NCBI GenBank assembly: GCA_002398105.1
Contig: DHCD01000007.1
Coordinates: 6,170-21,209, forward strand
Length of the DNA stretch: 15,040 nucleotides
Reading direction: 5' to 3'
Source: Syntrophomonas sp. UBA4911
GTDB taxonomy: Bacteria; Bacillota; Syntrophomonadia; Syntrophomonadales; Syntrophomonadaceae
The notes below the pieces were generated by a model. That model worked only from the letters and a program-made list of their open reading frames with translations. It had not been told where the DNA came from and did not search any database. Below, in pieces: positions 7,140 through 13,124 of this stretch (positions are counted from its first letter, which is position 1; the number at the start of each line of letters is the position of its first letter). Position numbers and translations under genes: made by a program.

Positions 7140-7427
7140 TATAACTCTGTTAAAGAAGTAATCCTGGTGGTTGAACCATATAGACTACTGTTAGTGTTTT
7201 TCCAGTGAATGGGATAATACAATAGTGGAGATATATGCTAAAAAGCATATACTCTTTCATTTGGAGATATACGTTGGTTGTCTGTCGGGTTAAGGTGAGG
7301 AAGTAAACTCACCGTGCGTTGCGAGTTTAATAATCCTCAAAGGGTGGCAATCAAAGTTTGCCCTGCCAAACCGCATGCTTCAATTACAGGATTCTTCTTA
7401 AAAACCGGGTTTGCACTCGGTTTTTTT
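7140..7427 (+). ncRNA. Structured RNA of unrecognised family between recA and rny
   Basis: The region has no reading frame of note but behaves like an RNA gene. It has a consensus promoter, a long closing helix in which 7150-7166 pairs with 7387-7401 (15 bp with two single-base bulges, TTAA-a-GAAG-t-AATCCTG against CAGGATTCTTCTTAA), and a terminator directly after. Internal helices include 7227-7238 with 7245-7255 (TATATGC/GCATATA core plus GGAG/CTCT beyond a bulged A), GGTGAG (7294-7299) with CTCACC (7308-7313), and GTGCG (7314-7318) with CGCAT (7372-7376). I could not match it to tmRNA, SRP RNA, RNase P RNA, T-box or the common riboswitches. A divergent 6S RNA is not excluded. It may be a free RNA or a leader that controls rny by attenuation. 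Confidence 0.65.
7401..7427 (+). terminator. Terminator at the end of the RNA candidate, upstream of rny
   Basis: AACCGGGT (7403-7410) pairs with ACTCGGTT (7415-7422), including one G-T pair, around the loop TTGC. The T-run is seven bases (7421-7427). It begins directly where the closing helix of the RNA ends and lies 50 bases before the rny start, a position fit for attenuation. Confidence 0.8.
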
Positions 7428-7463
7428 ATTATGGTATTCGCAATAATGAAATAATTTAATGAA

Positions 7464-7480
7464 AAGGGGGTGAAAACATT
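7464..7480 (+). promoter_or_regulatory. Ribosome binding site pointing to an ATT start for rny
   Basis: AAGGGGGTG (7464-7472) matches the ideal AAGGAGGTG in all but one base and lies five bases before ATT at 7478. No ATG, GTG or TTG in the rny frame is close to it. The first TTG in frame (7514) has only pyrimidine-rich sequence upstream and would cut the membrane anchor. Confidence 0.65.
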
Positions 7481-9016
7481 ACACTTGGAAGTTTCATAAT
7501 TATAACTCTTTCTTTGGCTGTTGGTCTGGCAGCAGGCTATTATGGCCGCAGACTCATTGCCGAAAGCAGAATCGGTGCTGCTGAAGAAGAGGCGTCACGT
7601 CTGGTCGAAGAAGCCGCCAAAGAGGCTGAAGCCCGGAAAAAGGAAATCCTTTTGGAAGGGAAGGAAGAAATTCACCGTAATCGTCAAGATGCGGAAAAGG
7701 ATATCCGTGATCGCCGTCGGGAACTGGATCGTATTGAAAGACGTATAATTCAAAAAGAAGAGATGCTGGATAAGAAGTCGGAAAACATGGAGAGAAAAGA
7801 ACAGGCTTTTCATGATAAAGAAAAGGATTTAGAGAAAACGCAACAGGATTTGCAGCTTATCCTCACCCAGCAACTCAAAGAATTAGAACGTTTATCCGGT
7901 TTAACTTCAGAAGAAGCCAAAGATTTGTTGTTATATAATGTTGAGCAACAAATTCGTAAAGAAACCGCGGTAATGATAAAGAGTATAGAGACGGAAGCGA
8001 AAGAAGAGGCTAACAAACGGGCGAAAAATATTGTGTCACTGGCAATTCAAAAATGCGCTGCGGATGTAGTTTCTGAAACCACAGTTTCGGTAGTGCCATT
8101 ACCCAATGATGAAATGAAGGGAAGAATAATTGGCCGGGAAGGCCGCAATATTCGGACATTTGAAACCCTAACCGGTGTAGATCTGATAATTGACGACACA
8201 CCCGAAGCAGTAATTCTTTCATCTTTTGACCCTATCCGCCGGGAGGTGGCCAGAGTTGCCCTGGGCAATCTGGTGTCTGACGGGCGCATTCATCCTGCTC
8301 GGATTGAGGAAATGGTTGATAAGGCTCAGAAGGAAATTGAGCAGGAGATAAGGGAAGTTGGAGAACAGGCGGCTTTTGAGGTGGGAGTACACGGGTTGCA
8401 TCCGGAATTGATAAAGTTGCTGGGAAGGCTCAAATACCGTACCAGTTATGGACAAAACGTGCTCAGACATTCAGTGGAAGTAGCTCACCTGGCTGGGGTT
8501 ATGGCATCAGAGCTTGATGTAGACGTAGCCTTGGCCAAAAGGGGTGGACTGCTCCATGACATAGGCAAAGCGGTTGACCACGAGGTGTCAGGTCCTCATA
8601 TAGAAATTGGCGTAGACCTGGCTAAAAGATATCGTGAAAGCAAAGAAGTAATAAATGCTATAGCCGCTCATCATGGAGATATTGCACCGGAGCACATTGA
8701 GTCGGTGTTAGTGCAGGCGGCCGACGCCATTTCCGCTTCCCGTCCGGGAGCCCGGCGGGAGACTCTGGAAGCTTATATTAAGCGTCTGGAGAAACTGGAA
8801 GGGATTGCTGATTCCTTCGCGGGAGTAGAAAAGTCGTTTGCTATTCAGGCGGGCCGGGAAGTCAGAATAATTGTAAAACCTGAGGAGATTGACGACCTGC
8901 ATTCAATCAATCTGGCTCGGGATATCGCCCGCAAAGTGGAAGACGACCTTGATTATCCGGGACAGATCAAAGTGGTGGTTATTCGCGAAATGCGGTCAGT
9001 GGAATTTGCTAAATAA
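7478..9016 (+). CDS. rny: Ribonuclease Y, apparently starting at ATT
   Basis: RNase Y is the membrane-bound endoribonuclease that starts mRNA decay in Firmicutes. With the ATT start the protein has 512 residues, close to the 520 of B. subtilis. In order there is a membrane anchor (about 3-22, LGSFIIITLSLAVGLAAGYY), a long charged coiled coil (about 30-190), a KH RNA-binding domain with GRIIGREGRN (215-224, GxxG loop), and an HD domain with His331, the HD pair 360-361 (GLLHDIGKAVDHE) and HH 398-399 (AAHHGDI). The C-terminal RNase Y segment ends in VVIREMRSVEFAK. If TTG 7514 were used, the anchor would lose about half its length. It may share a transcript with the upstream RNA by readthrough. 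A perfect hairpin terminator follows. Confidence 0.93.
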   Translation: MTLGSFIIITLSLAVGLAAGYYGRRLIAESRIGAAEEEASRLVEEAAKEAEARKKEILLEGKEEIHRNRQDAEKDIRDRRRELDRIERRIIQKEEMLDKKSENMERKEQAFHDKEKDLEKTQQDLQLILTQQLKELERLSGLTSEEAKDLLLYNVEQQIRKETAVMIKSIETEAKEEANKRAKNIVSLAIQKCAADVVSETTVSVVPLPNDEMKGRIIGREGRNIRTFETLTGVDLIIDDTPEAVILSSFDPIRREVARVALGNLVSDGRIHPARIEEMVDKAQKEIEQEIREVGEQAAFEVGVHGLHPELIKLLGRLKYRTSYGQNVLRHSVEVAHLAGVMASELDVDVALAKRGGLLHDIGKAVDHEVSGPHIEIGVDLAKRYRESKEVINAIAAHHGDIAPEHIESVLVQAADAISASRPGARRETLEAYIKRLEKLEGIADSFAGVEKSFAIQAGREVRIIVKPEEIDDLHSINLARDIARKVEDDLDYPGQIKVVVIREMRSVEFAK

Positions 9017-9030
9017 TGTAAAGGAACCTT

Positions 9031-9056
9031 AAAAGCAGGGCATTTGCCCTGCTTTT
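9031..9056 (+). terminator. rny terminator
   Basis: A perfect 11-bp stem, AAAAGCAGGGC (9031-9041) with GCCCTGCTTTT (9046-9056), closes the loop ATTT. It starts 14 bases past the rny stop codon. With an A-run on the 5' arm and a T-run on the 3' arm it could work in both directions. Confidence 0.85.
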
Positions 9057-9153
9057 ACTGTTAAATGTTAAATTTTGTCTATTAAAATGAGGAGGAATTT
9101 GGGCTTCATTTGAAGAAATGTTTATTATTGATTTTTTAAGGGGAAGATGCTTA

Positions 9154-9636
9154 ATGAATGAAACCGGCTTAGAAATATTTTTGAATGTATCCGTAAACTT
9201 TCCCGAAATAAACATTGTCAAATACGAATGTAATAATGACTTACTTATTATTGAAGTAGTATTGACCCGGGAAATTGACAGTGCTCGGCGGGAAAACTTT
9301 ATTAACAAGACCCGGCAGCATATTGGCCTGTTACATAACTTGAATCAAAGCCATCCCGACACTTTCAGGATCAGATTTAAAAGTGTGGGTGGACTTACTT
9401 TTGTGCGCTTTTACCGGGATGCTAAAACTCTGGGGGAGAAAGAAATTAATTTGTTTATGTCTTTATTGGGGGAAGAGTTTTATGACTGTCTGCTGGATGA
9501 AGGAACGAGTGCAGCCAGACCTTCGTTTTGCCGGCAGGTAGAAAAAGATTTGCTTAAAAAGCTAGGTACCGGTTCCCATACCGCTTATCTTTTTGCCTAT
9601 CGGGAGCATGGTAAGCTATGTATGTTTAACCGGTAA
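9154..9636 (+). CDS. Protein of unknown function between rny and ymdB
   Basis: I do not recognise this 160-residue soluble protein. It has alternating beta- and helix-like stretches (NIVKYECNNDLLIIEVVL, FRIRFKSVGGLTFVRFYRDA) and a C-terminal part with two Cys (CLLDEGTSAARPSFCRQ) and a basic helix (EKDLLKKLGTG). There is no signal peptide or membrane segment. The start is uncertain. ATG 9154 follows AGGGGAAG with suitable spacing. ATG 9118, in the same frame, would add 12 residues (MFIIDFLRGRCL) but has only a weak GAAGAA nearby; a strong GAGGAGGAA at 9089-9097 is too far from it. It follows the rny terminator and ends 18 bases before ymdB, so it is probably in the same unit as ymdB. Confidence 0.75.
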   Translation: MNETGLEIFLNVSVNFPEINIVKYECNNDLLIIEVVLTREIDSARRENFINKTRQHIGLLHNLNQSHPDTFRIRFKSVGGLTFVRFYRDAKTLGEKEINLFMSLLGEEFYDCLLDEGTSAARPSFCRQVEKDLLKKLGTGSHTAYLFAYREHGKLCMFNR

Positions 9637-9654
9637 ATTGGAGGAATATCAGCT

Positions 9655-10440
9655 TTGAATATACTAATAATTGCCGATATCGTAGGCAGGCCCGGTAGAA
9701 AGGCAATAAAGACTTTGCTACCGAAATTGCAAAAGGAAAATGCCATTGATTTTGTCATTGCCAATGCCGAGAATGCTGCCGGGGGAAGAGGCTTGAACCA
9801 TCAGGTAATGAACGAGCTTCTGACCAGCGGCATTGATGTATTGACTATGGGCAACCATGTTTGGGACAATAAAGAAATTTACAGCTTTATTGATGATGAA
9901 TTTCGACTGATAAGGCCGCTCAACTTTCCTCCTTATTGTCCCGGGCAGGGATATCATATTTATCCCGGCGGCATCGGCAAAAAAATAGGAGTTATAAATG
10001 CAATGGGGCGGGTATTTTTGCCGGCTCTGGATTGCCCCTTTCGGACTATAGAAGAAGTACTGCAGGAAATTCAGGAAGAATGTGATATTATAATAATAGA
10101 TATTCATGCTGAGGCGACTTCGGAAAAGTTGGCTCTGGCTTATTATCTTGATGGCAAAGTTACGGCCGTGGTCGGTACCCATACCCATATCCAGACTGCA
10201 GACGAGCGGATTATGCCTGGCGGTACCGCCTATATTACCGATTTAGGCATGACCGGTCCCGTAGAGTCCATTTTAGGCATGGATAAAGACATGGTGATAA
10301 AAAAGATAATCTATCAGCGGCCGGTGCGACTGGAGGTTGCCGGCGGTTCCGCCCAGCTGCAGGGGGTTATTCTGAAAATAGATGAAGCGAGCAATAAAGT
10401 TATAACAATCGACCGGGTCAGTTTGGCGACAGATGCTTAA
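9655..10440 (+). CDS. ymdB: YmdB-type metallophosphoesterase (TIGR00282 family)
   Basis: YmdB of B. subtilis is a di-metal cyclic-nucleotide phosphodiesterase that affects biofilm and motility decisions, and its gene commonly follows rny. This copy has 261 residues, close to the 264 of B. subtilis. Likely metal ligands are Asp8 (ADIVGRPG), Glu39 and Asn40 (NAENAAGG), Asn67 and His68 (GNHVWDN), His151 (DIHAEATSE), and His176 and His178 (GTHTHIQTAD). The start is TTG 9655 behind GGAGGAA (spacing about 9). The last bases overlap a possible small ORF at 10433. Confidence 0.95.
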   Translation: MNILIIADIVGRPGRKAIKTLLPKLQKENAIDFVIANAENAAGGRGLNHQVMNELLTSGIDVLTMGNHVWDNKEIYSFIDDEFRLIRPLNFPPYCPGQGYHIYPGGIGKKIGVINAMGRVFLPALDCPFRTIEEVLQEIQEECDIIIIDIHAEATSEKLALAYYLDGKVTAVVGTHTHIQTADERIMPGGTAYITDLGMTGPVESILGMDKDMVIKKIIYQRPVRLEVAGGSAQLQGVILKIDEASNKVITIDRVSLATDA

Positions 10441-10543
10441 GCGGTTCGAGCAGCCGGAAGAATTCCTCAAGATTATGAAAAATTATCCAAAAGAGTTAGC
10501 CAAAAAGAAGGAATTACCATATCAACTTAGAATATACATTTAG
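10433..10543 (+). CDS. Possible small protein of 36 residues
   Basis: An ATG inside the end of ymdB (8-base overlap with its stop) opens a 36-codon frame, MLKRFEQPEEFLKIMKNYPK and onward, ending QLRIYI. The product would be basic and helical. There is no good ribosome binding site, so translation would depend on coupling to ymdB. The sigma-H-like promoter of spoVS lies inside it. It may be a real small protein, a remnant, or chance. Confidence 0.3.
   Translation: MLKRFEQPEEFLKIMKNYPKELAKKKELPYQLRIYI
10507..10535 (+). promoter_or_regulatory. Sigma-H-like promoter of spoVS
   Basis: GAAGGAATT (10507-10515) fully fits the Bacillus sigma-H -35 consensus RnAGGAWWW. GAATAT (10530-10535) fits the GAATWW core of the -10 box with a spacer of 11 before the 9-base -10 unit; only its leading purine is missing. 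spoVS is under sigma-H in B. subtilis, which supports the call. The predicted start is near 10543, about 48 bases before the spoVS ATG. Confidence 0.55.
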
Positions 10544-10590
10544 GAGAGCAGCCGATCTAATAATAATCTAATCTTGAGGGAGGTTATTTT

Positions 10591-10851
10591 ATGGAGGTAT
10601 TAAAGGTTTCAGCCAAGTCCAGTCCAAATTCAGTTGCAGGAGCACTTGCAGGTGTTCTTAGGGAAAAAGGAGCTGCAGAAATACAAGCTATAGGTGCGGG
10701 TGCGATTAATCAGGCCATTAAAGCAATTGCTATCGCCCGAGGATTTGTTGCTCCCAGCGGGATGGATCTAATATGTATACCGGCATTTACGGATATAATT
10801 ATAGATGGAGAGGAAAGGACAGCCATCAAATTAATCATTGAGCCTCGTTAA
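10591..10851 (+). CDS. spoVS: Stage V sporulation protein S
   Basis: SpoVS is a small, highly conserved Alba-like protein needed for stage V of sporulation (coat and heat resistance) in B. subtilis. This copy has the standard 86 residues: MEVLKVSAKSSPNSVAGALA at the start, then the AIGAGAINQAIKAIAIARG helix region and the C-terminal TAIKLIIEPR. The start ATG 10591 is eight bases after GAGGGAGG. It has its own sigma-H-like promoter and a terminator, so it is probably expressed alone. Its presence indicates a spore former or a close relative. Confidence 0.97.
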   Translation: MEVLKVSAKSSPNSVAGALAGVLREKGAAEIQAIGAGAINQAIKAIAIARGFVAPSGMDLICIPAFTDIIIDGEERTAIKLIIEPR

Positions 10852-10889
10852 AGATTGGGTGGGCAGCAGAAAACCTTTGCTTGGAGTAT

Positions 10890-10922
10890 AAAAACCTGCT
10901 TGGCGTAAAAGCAGGTTTTTTT
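10890..10922 (+). terminator. spoVS terminator
   Basis: A perfect 12-bp stem, AAAAACCTGCTT (10890-10901) with AAGCAGGTTTTT (10909-10920), closes a 7-nt loop and ends in seven T's. The ribosome binding site of the dipeptidase gene (GGAGGT, 10925-10930) starts two bases later. Confidence 0.9.
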
Positions 10923-10934
10923 ATGGAGGTAGAT

Positions 10935-11861
10935 ATGAGAATAGTTGATCTTCATTGTGATACCATTTCATCCATCCAAAGAAGCGGTGAAACCTTACTG
11001 CATAATAATTGCCATTTTGATATTGCCCGGGCTCGGCAAGCAGGAGTCGGGCTGCAGTTTTTTGCCCTCTTTACCCTGCCTGCCGGCAGGAATGAAGCAT
11101 TACGGCAGATACTCAAACAGGTGTATAAATTTCATAATGAAATGAGCCAATATCAGGATTTGGTCCAGCCGGTACTGCGCTATGAGGATATAAGCCGGGC
11201 TGATGCGAATAATAAAATAGGCTGTTTGATGCATCTTGAAGGTGCGGATGCCCTGGGGCCCGATGAGGAAATCCTTTACCTTTTACAGCGCTTGGGATTG
11301 CGCAGCCTGGGGCTTACCTGGAATAATCGCAATCTTCTGGCTGACGGGGTAGGGGAAGAACCCGGAGCCGGGGGAATCAGTAAAAAAGGCCGGCAGATAA
11401 TCCGGCTGCTGGATCAGCTGGGAATACTTCTGGACTTATCCCATGTATCCATCCGCAGTTTTTACGACGCTCTGGATATATACCCCAAACCGGTACTGGT
11501 CAGCCATGCCAATGCCCGGGCCCTTTGCAACCATCGGAGAAATATGGATGACAGCCAGTTAAAAGCGCTGGCCGGCAACGGGGGCGTAATCGGTATCAAC
11601 CAGGTGCCTGATTTTATTAAGGCAGACACCCATCCCCATATGGATGATTTGCTTGACCACCTGGTATATATAGCCGGGCTGATTGGAGTGGAACATCTGG
11701 CTCTGGGATCGGATTTCGACGGTGATGATGCCTTACTGATGCCAGGGGTGCAGGATTACAGCCGTTGGCCTGAGCTGCTGGCGTCCAGGGGCTTCAGCGC
11801 CGGCGAAATCGCCATGATTCTCCGGGAAAATGCCTTAAGGGTGATCAGAGCGGTATTGTAA
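10935..11861 (+). CDS. Membrane dipeptidase-type peptidase (family M19)
   Basis: M19 enzymes are di-zinc metallopeptidases that cleave dipeptides, often with a D-amino acid at the C-terminal position, and some act on peptidoglycan-derived peptides. This protein has 308 residues. Zinc and catalytic residues are His7 and Asp9 (DLHCDT), Glu102 (HLEGADAL), His170 (LLDLSHVS), His191 (LVSHANARALCNHRRNMDD) and Asp260 (LGSDFDGDD). There is no signal peptide, so it is cytosolic. The start is ATG 10935 with GGAGGT four bases before it. An in-frame start at 10881 would read through the spoVS terminator and is rejected. Since the terminator directly precedes the ribosome binding site, expression must come from readthrough or a promoter I cannot see. 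Confidence 0.93.
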   Translation: MRIVDLHCDTISSIQRSGETLLHNNCHFDIARARQAGVGLQFFALFTLPAGRNEALRQILKQVYKFHNEMSQYQDLVQPVLRYEDISRADANNKIGCLMHLEGADALGPDEEILYLLQRLGLRSLGLTWNNRNLLADGVGEEPGAGGISKKGRQIIRLLDQLGILLDLSHVSIRSFYDALDIYPKPVLVSHANARALCNHRRNMDDSQLKALAGNGGVIGINQVPDFIKADTHPHMDDLLDHLVYIAGLIGVEHLALGSDFDGDDALLMPGVQDYSRWPELLASRGFSAGEIAMILRENALRVIRAVL

Positions 11862-11903
11862 AGGGGTTAATTAGAAAATAGCCACCGATTCATTAATAAA
11901 AAA

Positions 11904-12032
11904 GACGCGGAATCCGCGGAACTTTTGGGAAATACGCGGAATTTATTAAAGCTTTCTTCCGCGTTCTTCCTTCTAAATTCCCTGAATTCCGCGTCAAAAA
12001 AATAGCAGAACTGTTGGAGTATTTTCATTTTT
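11904..12032. repeat. Palindromic dispersed repeat, copy B
   Basis: This is the second copy of the element at 3691-3810, with a 9-base insertion (TCCGCGGAA) in the left arm. The outer arms are GACGCGGAA (11904-11912) and TTCCGCGTC (11987-11995); the inner arms are ACGCGGAA (11934-11941) and TTCCGCGT (11957-11964). It lies 42 bases after the dipeptidase stop codon. The sequence just after the stop (TTAATTAGAAAATAG at 11867) also resembles that at the protease stop (TTAATTAAGAAAATAG at 3631), so the shared unit may start there. Confidence 0.85.
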
Positions 12033-12101
12033 GTTTGGTTGCGGCCTGCGGCTAGGGGGGTTAATATTAAACTGAAAAGGCTTACAGCGGAAAGGCGAGA
12101 C

Positions 12102-12950
12102 ATGATTGACGGATATGATCTGCATGTTCATACTACTGCTTCGGACGGCACCTTAACCCCCGGTGAGGTGATAGACGCAGCAGGCAATATCGGACTTAAA
12201 GGTATAGCCATAACCGACCATGATACGGTAGCCGGCCTGGAGCCGGCCCGGAGGTATCTGGAACATACCCCTGATTTAATGCTGGAACTTATCCCCGGCA
12301 TCGAATTGAACACTGAGGCCGGCGATGAGGAAATTCACATTCTGGGATATTTCATTGATCCCGAAAATGCGGCTTTAAACCAACATTTACAGACTATTCG
12401 AACCTCACGCTATGATCGGGTCCTGAAAATGGTGGACCGTTTACGCCAGAGCGGTTTAGCAATCAGCTTTGACCAGGTACAAAAACTGACCCGGGGAGAG
12501 TCTATGGGCAGGCCGCATATTGCCCGGGCCCTGATGGAAAACGGCTATGTCAATTCAGTTAAAGAAGCCTTTGATAAATACATCGGACGAGGGCAGCCGG
12601 GTTTTGTCCCCCGCTATAAATTCCTGCCGGCTGAAGCCATCAAACTGATAAAAGAGGCGGGAGGTATTGCTGTGCTGGCCCATCCGGGGCTGATTGCAGA
12701 TTCTAACCAAATTAGGGAAGTAATAAAGCTGGGCATAGAAGGACTGGAGGTCTACTACCCCGAGCATAGCCGGGAGCAGCAGCAAAAACTGGCGGCTTGG
12801 GCCGGGCAATATAAACTTTTAATGACCGGAGGGTCTGACTACCATGGACCAGGCAGCCAAGAAAGCCGGGCCAGTTTGGGTTCAAGTACTATTTCCGGCG
12901 AATTGCTGGCCGGCATGCGTTCACGCTTAAATTCAAGATCAGAGATTTGA
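12102..12950 (+). CDS. PHP-domain phosphoesterase (YciV/RnmA-like)
   Basis: This is a 282-residue metal-dependent phosphoesterase of the PHP superfamily. The E. coli relative YciV (RNase AM) trims 5' ends of small RNAs and hydrolyses 3',5'-nucleoside bisphosphates. Motifs are DLHVHTTASDG (6-16, metal ligands His8, His10 and Asp15), ITDHDTVAG (37-45), GIELN (66-70), EIHILGYF (77-84), the GRPHIARAL insert region, VLAHPG and GGSDYHGP near the C terminus. The start is ATG 12102, preceded by GGAAAGGCGAGAC. An in-frame TTG at 12039 would add 21 residues and has no clear ribosome binding site. It lies directly downstream of repeat copy B. The exact substrate cannot be told from sequence. Confidence 0.88.
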   Translation: MIDGYDLHVHTTASDGTLTPGEVIDAAGNIGLKGIAITDHDTVAGLEPARRYLEHTPDLMLELIPGIELNTEAGDEEIHILGYFIDPENAALNQHLQTIRTSRYDRVLKMVDRLRQSGLAISFDQVQKLTRGESMGRPHIARALMENGYVNSVKEAFDKYIGRGQPGFVPRYKFLPAEAIKLIKEAGGIAVLAHPGLIADSNQIREVIKLGIEGLEVYYPEHSREQQQKLAAWAGQYKLLMTGGSDYHGPGSQESRASLGSSTISGELLAGMRSRLNSRSEI

Positions 12951-13124
12951 CAGACTCCCCGAGAGTCCGATGATCGGTAGAGCGCCCCCAAGAACCGTCA
13001 GTGTTCCTCATAAAGAGTTGTTATTCCCTAGCAATCAAAAATATATTGACCATTGAGCAGGATTTCTCTCAACTTTGTAGAACTTACCTATTATTTGGTA
13101 AGTTTTGCGGAGGGTAGGGAGATA
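12951..13124 (+). other. Intergenic region with small hairpins before the LysM-NlpC gene
   Basis: Three small inverted repeats occur: GACTC/GAGTC (12953-12967), CCGAT/ATCGG (12967-12977), and an 8-bp perfect stem AACTTACC (13081-13088) with GGTAAGTT (13097-13104). The last lies just before the ribosome binding site GGAGGG and has only a short T-run, so it could be a weak attenuator, an operator, or an mRNA-stabilising 5' hairpin. A TTGACC at 13046-13051 might be a -35 box, but I see no convincing -10 partner. Confidence 0.4.

Noticed and set aside
7294..7313. GAGGAAGTAAACTCA recalls the GAGGAAAGUCC motif of RNase P RNA.
   Set aside because: The match is partial, lies inside a simple hairpin, and the other conserved RNase P blocks are absent; the whole RNA is also too short.
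7335..7378. AGGGTGGCAATC and the following CCGC suggested a T-box (GGGTGG-ACCGCG).
   Set aside because: The T-box core is not met, no specifier stem is evident, and the downstream gene is rny rather than an aminoacyl-tRNA or amino-acid gene.
9097..9120. ATT 9097 in frame with the unknown gene, next to a strong GAGGAGGAA, as a second ATT start.
   Set aside because: Only one base separates GGAGGA from ATT, too close for initiation; ATG 9154 has its own site with normal spacing.
9110..9139. A 9-codon frame, TTG to TAA (MKKCLLLIF), as a leader peptide before the unknown gene.
   Set aside because: It is 14 bases from the ribosome binding site, very short, and has no regulatory codons or attenuator structure around it.
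12039..12101. N-terminal extension of the PHP protein from TTG 12039.
   Set aside because: The added residues are not typical of the family; the ATG at 12102 gives the usual N terminus just before the DLHVHT motif.
12974..12986. TCGGTAGAGCGCC resembles a tRNA D-arm.
   Set aside because: No acceptor stem, anticodon arm or T-arm (GGTTCGAATCC) follows at the right distances, so it is at best a chance match or a tiny remnant.
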